A DNA stretch of 64,000 nt. Source: Stropharia rugosoannulata. Lineage: Eukaryota > Basidiomycota > Agaricomycetes > Agaricales > Strophariaceae. The position numbers were made by a program, and so were the translations under genes. Shown piece by piece: positions 24,487 to 33,801 of this stretch. The notes under the pieces were generated by a model. It saw only the letters and a list, made by a program, of their open reading frames with translations, searched no databases and was not told where the DNA came from. The stretch's first letter is position 1. Every line of letters begins with the position of its first letter. The stretch lies in assembly GCA_028532985.1 (NCBI GenBank), contig JANCIK010000006.1, positions 2,728,001 to 2,792,000 of the forward strand. The letters are read 5' to 3'.

Positions 24487-27388
24487 TTAAGCAGACTGTG
24501 TCGCATTCGGGTCTCGGTAGATCTACAGTTTGTGAAGGACAAACACGGGTCAGAATTATAATCAGTTGTACAAGCACGGCATGAACAAAGTACCTTTATA
24601 TCCCAGATATCCCCAACCTTCTTATCAGTCTTTGCTTCAGGCTCCTCTTCGGCGGGGTCGTCAAGCGTCAGCCCTTCCACTGCACTCTCCAGCTTGAGAC
24701 CCTGCTCGTTGGCGAGGTGCAGAAGACAGATAAAGCAGAAGCTCGTGCTGATCTCCTCCATCTTCTCCCGTGGATATGACCGCTGCAGACCCGAGATAAC
24801 TTGACTAAACTGCCGAGCCTCTGACGGGTCTGTCGGCGCGGGTTGGTTGTCGTCTACGTCCTGTGAGAAAGAATGTCACATAAGTGAAGGAGATGACAAA
24901 ATTGTTAGGGTTATTTACCATGCTTTCATCAGCGCCAGGCTCAGGCTCCTTCTTAATAACGATGTCAAGGCCTTTCCAAATATTTTCTTTGAGTTTCCGG
25001 ACGTCTACCCTCTTTGCACGTTTGGTGTACTTGACAAATTCAGGACGGGCCCGCCGTGTCATATTTGCTGTTGCTGCGAGCAGATCCTGCTCTCCTGCAT
25101 CTTCATCCGGCAACCCGCCACCTTCATCGTAACCACCATCGTCATCGAATCCTCCTGGGAAGTCGTCGTCCTGGAAGAATTGTGTATTAAACGGCGCAGG
25201 CATGTCATTACCTAGAAGGATGACTGTTAGTATCTACATGACCGAGAGCATGCTGAGGTACTGACTGTCGTCGCCCATGTCTCCGTCCCGCTGGGCAGCC
25301 TGGTCGGCGGCGGCCTGTGCCCAGAAATTCTCGTCAATTTCGCCATCACCATTCTCGTTCATCCGTGCGCGTTTACCCCGCATTTTAAGCTATGCGATAA
25401 TCAGCGGGGACACATGGCTGGCTAAGTAGAAAGACCTACGAAGAACTTGGGCTTGAGGAAGAGAGTGAGGAGTTGCCGGCTTGAAAAGTGCATATCATCG
25501 GGCAACCTGTGATCATCGCGCCTTTCCTTCTTCTTCTTCCCCCGCTTGCCTACCGTCGTGCCGGTGCCAGGCAGGTTGATGCCTACACCCTTCGTCACTG
25601 GGGCGAACATCTCCTTTGTTAGCTCCTTCAAGTCCTTCTCGAGCGGGGTGGTAAAATCGATGGTCACGGGCTCTTTCTTCTGACGCTTATTTGGCTTATT
25701 CGCTGCATCACCCTCAGCTAATTTCCGAAAGTGTTAAAAAAGCGACAAATTTTGCAACTGCACACTCACGCTTTCGAACAGCTTTCCTAAGCTTCCAATG
25801 CTCTGGGCCCGCCCAGTTCTTGAGGAAATTCTGGTCAAAGTAATCCAATGCACCACCTTCCTCGTCATTGGTCATGGCCAGGACAACATCGCGTTGGTTG
25901 GGCATTTGACGCGGGTCAAATGGCACGTAAGCGCCAGGAGGACCATCCTCCCCATCCCCTGCCGGCTCGCCACCATTGGACCCATTGTCACCATCGAAGT
26001 CATCGCCGCCCATCATATCGCCACCGAAGTCGTCGTTGATAGCATCGGCCCCAACAAAGAAATCTTCAACTGGACCCTCGTCACCAGCATCCAGATTCAT
26101 CCCAAATGTGTCATCGTCGTTGTCATCGTCGTCGAGCATATGTCTTGTGCTATTTTCAAGGAAAGTAGTATCGTTCAAGACAAAGGAGCCTTTCGAAAAT
26201 GAGAAATCAGCGAGAGTGTGAGATATGGCTTTGTGCTCTAGAACTGAGAGGTCCGGGAAGAAGGTCTCTGGAAACCCGCGTATTAGTTAGTACATCAGAA
26301 GAACAGAGGAGATACGCACGTCGCAGATAGCTGAGATTGACAGGTTCCTGTGGCTCCTCGACCACGTCTTCTTCCTCGACCTTGCCCATCGGGTCACTTG
26401 CGTCGAAGATGACGCGCATGGCACCGTCGGACCCGATGCCCAAAGCAAGGTGGTTCATAAGCAATCCACTAGCTCCTCCCTCATCAAAGTCCTCCGATGT
26501 TTTCTTGAATAATGGATCAACAGAATATTCCAAGTCGGGCTTTTTATTCTTCAACTGGGCAGGATCCTTTGCAAGAGTAGCACCCGTGCCTCGATTGGCC
26601 CTGCGTTTCTTGGACTGCGACGGATCACCATCAGGGTTGTCTGAGTTGTCCCCGTCGTCGTCATCGTCGTTCTTTCCACCTGCCTCAAGGTTGTTTAGGA
26701 GCTTGCCTGTCTCAGTTCCAACACTGTCGACACGGCTTGTCCAAATTTTGACACAGCCGTCTAGGGTACAGGACGCGCGCTGGAAATTGATTGTGTTATC
26801 GTCCTGATTCCTCAGTAAGGACATGTCGTGAAAGTAGTCTATTAATGCAAATGTCCATGAGTTCGTCGCGTTGATTTTCTGCAATGGGGGGATGTCCATG
26901 GTTAAGAATCATTGATTAGCAACGGATGTGCATTCTACAGTAGTCTCAGTGCTTACGTTGTCCGTCGCCATTTTCATCCACTCTTCATAGTTTGAGTTCA
27001 TTACTTCCTTGGGGACGTTAATAACCGGGGTAGCAATGGTGTTCAGCTGCTGCTTCTGCTTGGTGGCTGCCTGGGCTGCAGGGTCGCTTTGGTCCTGCAT
27101 CCCCTCTGAGGATGGGCCAGCCAACGCATTTGCAATTGCATGTATCTTCGTGCTCTTCCTACGACGCCGTTTTTCTGCCTCGTCGTCATTAATAACCACT
27201 GTTCGCAGTGGGGCGCGTCCACTATCGGGCGTAAAGCTTGCATCCTGATCCGCTGAATGGATCTCACTGAGGCGCTTTTTTAGTTGTGTCTTCTTCGGCC
27301 TAGGAGTCTCTGGCTCTGAATCTTGATCGTCGTCGGCATAGAGTGGCTGAGAGGCGTCCGGCGACCGTGCTCGACGCGCGGGGGCCAT
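24487..27388 (-). CDS. BRN1: Condensin complex kleisin subunit (Brn1/NCAPH/Barren)
   Basis: The kleisin that bridges the SMC2 and SMC4 heads of condensin and recruits the HEAT subunits, needed for mitotic chromosome compaction. Start ATG 27,388 (MAPARRARSPDASQP). The N-terminal part has QLKKRLSEIHSADQD and KVPKE-type motifs, then NYEEWMKMATDN. The next exon starts KINATNSWTFALIDYFHDMS, the Barren signature. Then come NFQRASCTLDGCVKIWTSRV and a long acidic region (runs of Asp around 25,980-26,160 and 26,640-26,670). The C-terminal winged-helix region has RRARPEFVKYTKRAKRVDVR and ISTSFCFICLLHLANEQGLK. A last intron produces KVGDIWDIK/IYRDPNATQSA and TAA at 24,487-24,489. Introns are short. Divergent from the coiled-coil gene, 480 bases between starts. 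Confidence 0.95.
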
Positions 27389-27868
27389 TTTCAATCGTCG
27401 TCTTCAACAAAGGGCTGTTTAGCACGTGATCTCAGACGCGCGACGCGTAACTGTGTGACAGTCACTCCAGATGCACTTATGTGCGCAGATGTACGCTTGC
27501 TTGTTTTAGCGAGCTTCGGCAAGCAAGTACACATATACGCTTATCTTGGGCGCTTAATTTTGAAAAGGGTTTACCAAGCAGCAGGACCACAACCAGACAG
27601 GAAAATGAGTCTCCGTTATTACATTTTTATATCAAATCATGCATTGTGACGCTTAAGTAAACGACCCTACTTGAACCAAAGCCAGCGTCAGCTCGAACCG
27701 TCGGAACCGTCGGACTATGCCGAACGGACCATACTCAAACCCAACTCAAACCATACTTTGACCATACTACGACCGACTTGCGAACGGCAGATTTGCTCTT
27801 AGAATACTCACTGCTTAGTTTCTAACGCCAGGCGTCGAGGACTCATTTACTCTGTCGTCAATATTATA
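27389..27868. promoter_or_regulatory. Divergent promoter region between condensin and coiled-coil genes
   Basis: 480 bases separating two start codons on opposite strands, so it should hold both promoters. It contains a 9-bp tandem repeat (27,695-27,712) and several ACCATACT-like words around 27,728-27,775. It also contains ACGCGT-like words (GCGACGCGTAAC near 27,440; ACGCGCG near 27,374) resembling the MluI cell-cycle box of fungi. Binding is not shown. Confidence 0.4.
27695..27712. repeat. 9-bp direct repeat GAACCGTCG x2
   Basis: Two adjacent perfect copies of GAACCGTCG in the divergent promoter region. Could be a regulatory site pair; no known factor is assigned. Confidence 0.6.
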
Positions 27869-29621
27869 ATGTCTTCAAGTGATATACCCAGCAGCGCACC
27901 AACTTCCAGTTTCATGCCCTCTACGGCACGACCCCCAACAGCTTCGACCCCACTTTGGGCACACTTTATGAAGCAGAAGTCTGTAATACCAACGACGCTT
28001 GCAGATGTTCCTTCAGCCGTGCCCCCTTCTGCCCCGCTTGACAAGAATGCTACATCGATGCGTATTCTACTCCACGACACGCAGGCCAACCTGGAAAAGT
28101 TCAGCAACCATGTCCAGACCTTGGTAGAAGGTGTAAAGGAGGCAAAGTCGGAAATAAAAATAGCCAACTCTCTCTTTGAACGCGACAGGGAAGGCTTTAT
28201 GGGAGACATTGCTGACTTGAGTGCGTTATCGTCGTAGTGGCGCTTGAAAGGCAACGTTACGACCCTGCATTGTTTGCTCACTCGCTATTTTTTTAACCAG
28301 TAAACAGAAACCAAAGAGAGATACAGAAGTCAGTAGGGAATCCAGCGCAAGATGAGCGCATACAATCATTCATGAACGACTTCACCGTTCAGCTAAGCAG
28401 ATTGGATCAACGCCTAGACGCACTACAGACGGTATGCCGATTTATGCTCATATTCTGGCCGTGCTAACAGATCTTATAGTTCAACCAGACCCATTCGCAA
28501 GCGCTTCAGACGCAAATACAGGCTGTTCAAATATTGATCGATAAACAAGCATCTATCACGGCTGCCGTTCTACCGCTTCTGCCCTTGCTTCAAGCAGTAC
28601 CACTCTATATCGACGCCGCGAAAGCCTCTATATGCGAGAATGTTATCAAGGCGCTTTCAAAATCAAGTGCTACTACAGGTCCCAAACCGCAAATAGGAAC
28701 TTCTTCCCCCCCAGCCTGCTCTCCTACCGTGGCAAAGAGAAAGCGTGCAATATCGCCTTCACAATCCCTGGTGGGCCTTTCTCCATCTCAGAAAAGGATA
28801 CGCAAGGAACCGGCCGAAACTTCATCACCCGCATCAGTTCAAAATAGGTATCTCGGAGGAAATACGGACAACCTCTGCCATCAACATTTCAAACCACCAA
28901 CTCCTCGGCCCCTAAGAAGAGCCGGAGCTGTGGAAAATGTGCAGACGTTAAATATGTCACTTACAAGGGGCAGAAGCGTAAGCACCTCGAAGCAATTTGC
29001 TACTCCTCGGCGGCCGCTTAGCGAATTACTTCCGTCTTTGTTACCTCCTGCGAATGTCGTAACCCCTCGGACAAATACTTCCTCAAGGCTTGCGGAAGGT
29101 AGTGCTTTGAGCACTCCTCGTATGTCATCATTGATGGAGACAGTCGTGCGTCGCAGTGCGCGTAAATCTGTCATAAATTCCGGGACGTCAGTTCAACCTC
29201 ACTGTACGGACAATGTCAATGATGTTAGACCTCAATTGCAGAACTGCTCACCATCCGTGACTGCACCTGCTAGGGGATCATCCTCACCGGTACATGGTTT
29301 AAAGGCCGGGAAAATGGGACTTCGAGACAACGCCTTAGCATCCTGCGATACTGCGCTTTCAATATCTTCGCCATCTCCGCACTGTACGAGGGAGGTGGTG
29401 GGCTCTCAAGCGGGACAGAGGAACTTGATGCCGAATTCTGACGATCTCAATACGATCAAGACAAACCTCCCTTTCACATCCCTCTTAGGAAAGGGTTGCC
29501 GTTCTCCTCCAGTGCGCTCTTCAAGCATTACGCTCGCCTGTATAGTACTAATTTTAATGTTCTATAGCGAAATGACAGGCGACGTTTTATACCGTTGGTC
29601 GATTCTGACGAAGAAGAATGA
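27869..29621 (+). CDS. Unrecognised coiled-coil protein with basic Ser/Pro-rich tail
   Basis: ATG 27,869 gives MSSSDIPSSAPTSS, then TPLWAHFMKQKSVIPTT. A heptad-like helical region follows over three exons (HDTQANLEKFSNHVQTLVEG, DERIQSFMNDFTVQL, LDQRLDALQT, HSQALQTQIQAVQILIDKQ), consistent with an oligomeric coiled coil. The rest is Ser/Pro/Arg-rich with basic patches (AKRKRAISPSQS, PSQKRIRKE) that could be nuclear localisation signals. I place a last 56-base intron with donor GTGCGC (at about 29,512) and branch-like TACTAAT. It gives the tail RNDRRRFIPLVDSDEEE, stop TGA 29,619-29,621, rather than the unspliced read-through ending at 29,676. I do not recognise the family. A chromosome-axis/Mer2-like factor is one possibility from the shape only. 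Confidence 0.7.
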
Positions 29622-30782
29622 TTGGTGCCGCTTCAACGAGGATAGAGTATACGGACACGCGGCTTCTACTTCTTGACATGACTGCGCATATAGTGCTGGT
29701 TCGTGGTTGGCACGATTATTTGTGGTCACAGAATATGGGTCTTTTCAGTATTTTCATTGATCATGTCAAGGTAGTCTACGTCGAGTTCGACCATTGTCAG
29801 TTATGTATGACTGAATCATGATACATCCATTCAAATTCCCAGAAGAACGTTAGAGAGCCTTATACATATCACATTAAATCTGATGAGCAATTGTTGGGCC
29901 TGTCATAGGTCCTCTACAGATAATAGGCAAAAAACTGACAAAAGATAGTTGAATGGGGAAGGAACTTCGACCGCGTTCGAATTCGGGGTGGTGCGGTGCA
30001 ATGAGATCTTTCTAATCGCTCATTCAACGTGGTTCAAACGTTCAAGCACGGTTACAAAATTCAACGAGCCCCGTGGGTCCGCTTGCCTTCCAAAAGGGGA
30101 TTGTTAAATAAATTCTTAAATATTCTCACGATGGGCGCTTAAAATTGCCGACTCGGGTTTTGTCGTCTAACCAAACCTTCTCTTGCGGTACTATAGGGTA
30201 CTATGTATTTCTCAAAAAATTTAATAGCAATAAAAGAGAAACCTTACACAAAATCCTATGATTCACACTGGATTGCATCAAATGCCGCAGCCGCATTCCT
30301 GTTATCTGCGCACCGCTCATGTGCCTCGCGCGGCGCCTGCTGCTATTAATCGATCGTTCAATGGCGACTTCCTCGATCCTCTTCTGTTAAGCTTTCATTA
30401 GAAGCTATCTTACTCCCAAACTATAGTTATTCCGTTCTTGTGGTCTGCTGGAAGTGTGTCGGATGAACTAAGAAGATGTGCTGCGCTCAGGCTGATTTGT
30501 TCGTATCGAAACGTTGCATTGAATTGAGATCAATCACCGCAGCGTATGTTCACGTACGTGAGTGCACGGCTCGCCCAACTCCACCATGTCGCACTATCGA
30601 TGGTTTCTAGAAAGTAGCTATAAGTATACTCAGCGCCTTAGGTTCCAAAAATCAGGCACGGTTGGCACTCGAGCCAAAGTCAAATTCCAGAATTCCAGGC
30701 GACATAACCAGGTATGAGCTTATGCACCGTCCTTAAGCTCCCCTCTGACCACTCTGATTAGTGTTGCTCCTCATAATAACAT
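29622..30782. other. Intergenic region upstream of the first IRG gene
   Basis: 1,161 bases without a recognisable gene. AT-rich, with a TATA-like CTATAAGTATAC near 30,617, about 165 bases before the IRG start codon, that may be its core promoter. No repeats longer than about 10 bases noticed. Confidence 0.5.
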
Positions 30783-31889
30783 ATGGGTGGATCATCCTCT
30801 CGCATGAGAGGCGAGCGTGATGAAGCTCGCAGGCGGGCCGAAGAGGCGTCAAAGAGCGTGACCGAGGCTTACGTCGCAGTAGAGAGGGCAAGAGCGGAGC
30901 TGAAACGCGCCCAGGAAGAAGCAAACCACGCACGACGTGAAGCACAGGAGGCGAGGACCCGGGCGGACAACGATACCGCCGCCCGTGAGCAGGCCGGGCG
31001 CCAAGAATACGAGGCCCGGCAGCGCGAGCAGGCTGCCGCTCAGCGTGCTGAAGAGGCGCAACGTGCTAAGGAGGAGGCTGAGCTGCAGGCGCATGCATGG
31101 GCGATTCAGGCTGCAGCCGCAGCCAAGGCGCGCGATGAAGCAGATCAGGCACGTCACGCAGCGGAGGAACGTCTCATGCGCGGGATCCCGCCTGACCTAC
31201 GCCCTAGTACCGATGATCTCCATCGTTTCAGGGCGGCCCACTGCTACGGGACACACGCGCTGAATATTGCGATCACTGGTGAATCAGGCGTAGGCAAGTC
31301 TGCGCTGCTGAATGCTGTACGTGGGCTTTTCAACGACGACGAGGACGCTGCGGAGGTCGGGGTCAACGAGACGACTGCTGTTGTCCAGGGCTACGTGGAT
31401 ACCAAGCGGCCAAATGTCAAGTGGTACGACGTACCGGGGGCAAATACACCTAACGTCTCTGGATGGATGTACTTTATGGACCAACATCTCTACATCTTCG
31501 ACGTGCTCGTCGTCTTATTCTCTGACCGTTTTACCCAAACTGTCGGCACCATTTTGTCCAACGCTCACAAATGCGGGATCCCTACTTTTCTGGTCCGTAC
31601 CAAGGCCGACCAGATCCTTCGAAATCTCAGAGAAGATAGGCCGCGGCTGAATACAGATGCTGCTGTCAAGCAGCTAGTGGACGAGACGACGAAGATGGCG
31701 AATAAGAATCTTCAGAAGCTTAACCTTCCCATTCAACCTGTCTATATAATCTCGTCGAAAGGCATGAGGAAGTGGGTGAGGGATGGTGATGATTCAGACG
31801 TTATTGATGATAAAAGAGTATACGAGATGATTTTGACCGAAAACACGGCTGGGGACCGGGCTCCTCAGGCCACTCAGGGTATCAATTGA
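30783..31889 (+). CDS. IRG-type (immunity-related) GTPase, long coiled-coil form
   Basis: An intronless 368-residue protein. Starts MGGSSSRMRGERDEARRRAE: Gly2 and Ser6 fit an N-myristoylation signal (MGxxxS). Residues about 8-135 are an Arg/Glu/Ala-rich helix, likely coiled coil. LMRGIPPDLRPSTDDLHRF leads into the G domain: G1 GESGVGKS (about 165-172), G3 DVPGANT, G4 TKAD in LVRTKADQ, and a possible G5 YIISSKGM. The conserved switch region NETTAVVQG and LYIFDVLVVLFSDRFTQTV match the IRG/IIGP-type G domain. In vertebrates such GTPases attack pathogen vacuoles; the role in fungi is not established to my knowledge. It lies head-to-tail with a shorter paralogue 788 bases downstream. Family call rests on motif spacing; a septin/AIG1-like alternative is less likely. 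Confidence 0.85.
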   Translation: MGGSSSRMRGERDEARRRAEEASKSVTEAYVAVERARAELKRAQEEANHARREAQEARTRADNDTAAREQAGRQEYEARQREQAAAQRAEEAQRAKEEAELQAHAWAIQAAAAAKARDEADQARHAAEERLMRGIPPDLRPSTDDLHRFRAAHCYGTHALNIAITGESGVGKSALLNAVRGLFNDDEDAAEVGVNETTAVVQGYVDTKRPNVKWYDVPGANTPNVSGWMYFMDQHLYIFDVLVVLFSDRFTQTVGTILSNAHKCGIPTFLVRTKADQILRNLREDRPRLNTDAAVKQLVDETTKMANKNLQKLNLPIQPVYIISSKGMRKWVRDGDDSDVIDDKRVYEMILTENTAGDRAPQATQGIN

Positions 31890-32677
31890 TTGCTAACTTG
31901 TTTTTATGGGACCATCGGGAACCCATTTTCTGGAACTCATTTGTGCTGGACATAGTATTTGTATCTAATTTCAAAACTTCATAGAGCGAGATTGCTATTT
32001 TCAATGTCATTGTTTCTAAAGGTGACCCGAGTCAGCTACTAGAGGGTCGGCAACGGCCGACAATGCTTCAGCGTGGACGGGCGCTTATCGATTATCACAA
32101 GTTCACAGAAATGGAACATCGTGCTTTTTACTTTTGCCGCCTCTATTGCATGTACATAGAGTAATACATTTTCTATGATGGAAAGTACGTCTGGCCGTGA
32201 GTTGCATGCGGAGTCAGGAATTTTCTACAGTGCATTAAAGTTCACCAATCGCACCGAGGTTATCAGCACGGTGCTGCGTGTGGCACGCCTCATTTCATTT
32301 CCGCAGTCATCAGTACCCCAAATTATGGCATGAATACATATATAGACCTCTCATTTGATGAAAACGGATGTTCTAAGGCAGTAGCAGACGCATGTTTTCC
32401 AACGGGACTTTCCAAAGGTTCGCTTTTTTAGAGTGCTTCGAGACAGCTATTTATCGTCCTGACATGATAATTGTACAGCACATTGATATAAAGCTGCGTG
32501 TACCGGATCCTAAAGCATGATATAAGCTACTGTGTGAACGAGTACATTCACTGCTTAAAAACTCTGCCGTACGTCAGTACCAACTCAGATATCATCTACT
32601 AGGTACGCCGTATCATGTTGGAATCGGGGTGCTCTGATCACTCAACGGAGCTGCTAAAACCATATTGACAGAAAAAA
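31890..32677. other. Spacer between the tandem IRG genes
   Basis: 788 bases, AT-rich, no gene recognised. It should contain the 3' UTR of the first GTPase and the promoter of the second. No residual GTPase coding fragment was seen. Confidence 0.5.
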
Positions 32678-33568
32678 ATGGGCGCAGACGTTTCTAGAAT
32701 AGAGTGGGAGAGAGATGAAGCTCGTAGGGACGCCCAAGAAATAAAAAATATCCTTGAGGCTGAGCGGCGCGACCGCGAGAGGGAAACTATTGAGCGCCGC
32801 ATGCGCGAAGCGGAGGAGAGGCTCTTGCGCGGCATCCCTCCAGACATGCGCCCGACGGTAGAGGAGCTGCAGCATTTTCGGGCTCATTATCACTATCAAC
32901 AGTTTGGTTTGAACATCGCGGTTACCGGCGAATCCGGAGTAGGAAAATCCACACTCTTAAACGCGCTGAGGGGTCTTGACGATAACGAAGATGGTGCGGC
33001 TGCAGTCGGTGTCAACGAAACGACCTCAGAAATTGAAGGCTTTGCAGACTCTAACCATCCGGAAGTCAAGTGGTACGACATCCCCGGAGCCAACACGATG
33101 AATGTTCGGGGGTGGATGTATTTTACAACGCAGCACCTATACATCTTTGATATGATCATCGTCCTCTTTTCAGACCGTTTCACGGAGACTGTCGGCACGA
33201 TCCTGCAAAATGCCCGTCAATGTGGGATACCAACATACTTGGTTCGTACGAAAGCCGACCAGCTCCTGCATAACATCCAGAGAAAGGATAGGAAACTGGA
33301 CAGGACGGGCGCGGTAAAACTGCTAGCCCAAAAAACCAAGGATACCGCGCGCGAGAACCTTGTTAAACTCGATTTGCCATCTAGACAGCCTGTGTATAAT
33401 GTATCCGAAGACGGGATGCGCCAGTGGATGCAGGAAGGCGATGACTCCGACGTCATTGACGAGAAGAAACTTTACGAGGCAATCTTTCTAGCGTACAAAA
33501 AAAGAGTGAATAAGCAAGATGGGCATGAAACAGAGGAATCTGGTAGTGCGTCGCTCGTGGAAATATAA
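32678..33568 (+). CDS. IRG-type (immunity-related) GTPase, short form
   Basis: An intronless 296-residue paralogue of the upstream GTPase. Starts MGADVSRIEWERDEARRDAQ, again fitting MGxxxS for N-myristoylation. The charged helix is only about 45 residues. LLRGIPPDMRPTVEELQHF leads into the G domain: G1 GESGVGKS (about 83-90), G3 DIPGANT, G4 TKAD. Counting by hand over about 120 aligned G-domain residues, roughly 70% are identical to the neighbour. The C-terminal parts also align (MRQWMQEGDDSDVIDEKKLY against MRKWVRDGDDSDVIDDKRVY), while the last 25 residues are unrelated. All nucleotide-binding motifs look intact, so both copies are probably functional. It converges on the HET-domain gene, 233 bases between stop codons. 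Confidence 0.85.
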   Translation: MGADVSRIEWERDEARRDAQEIKNILEAERRDRERETIERRMREAEERLLRGIPPDMRPTVEELQHFRAHYHYQQFGLNIAVTGESGVGKSTLLNALRGLDDNEDGAAAVGVNETTSEIEGFADSNHPEVKWYDIPGANTMNVRGWMYFTTQHLYIFDMIIVLFSDRFTETVGTILQNARQCGIPTYLVRTKADQLLHNIQRKDRKLDRTGAVKLLAQKTKDTARENLVKLDLPSRQPVYNVSEDGMRQWMQEGDDSDVIDEKKLYEAIFLAYKKRVNKQDGHETEESGSASLVEI

Positions 33569-33801
33569 GACTTCCTCTACATAAGTAACAGTCCTATATA
33601 CCGTAACTTGTTAAACCGACGCGTATGTAGTTCTTTGAAATATGCAACCATTAAATAATGGAATATGTTTTCACGTAATCTACATTGCGAACAAATCCAA
33701 CCTGGGGACAAATACGTAAGTACAGAGAGGAGAAGAGTAGACCAGCGTGGAGATAAACGGGTCGTTCACTTGTTATTGAAGAGAAATTGTGAAATGGGTT
33801 T

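Noticed and set aside
29512..29676. Read-through C-terminus of the coiled-coil gene ending at 29,676
   Set aside because: A 56-base intron with good donor, branch-like TACTAAT and acceptor gives a more protein-like tail (VDSDEEE), so the read-through was not used.
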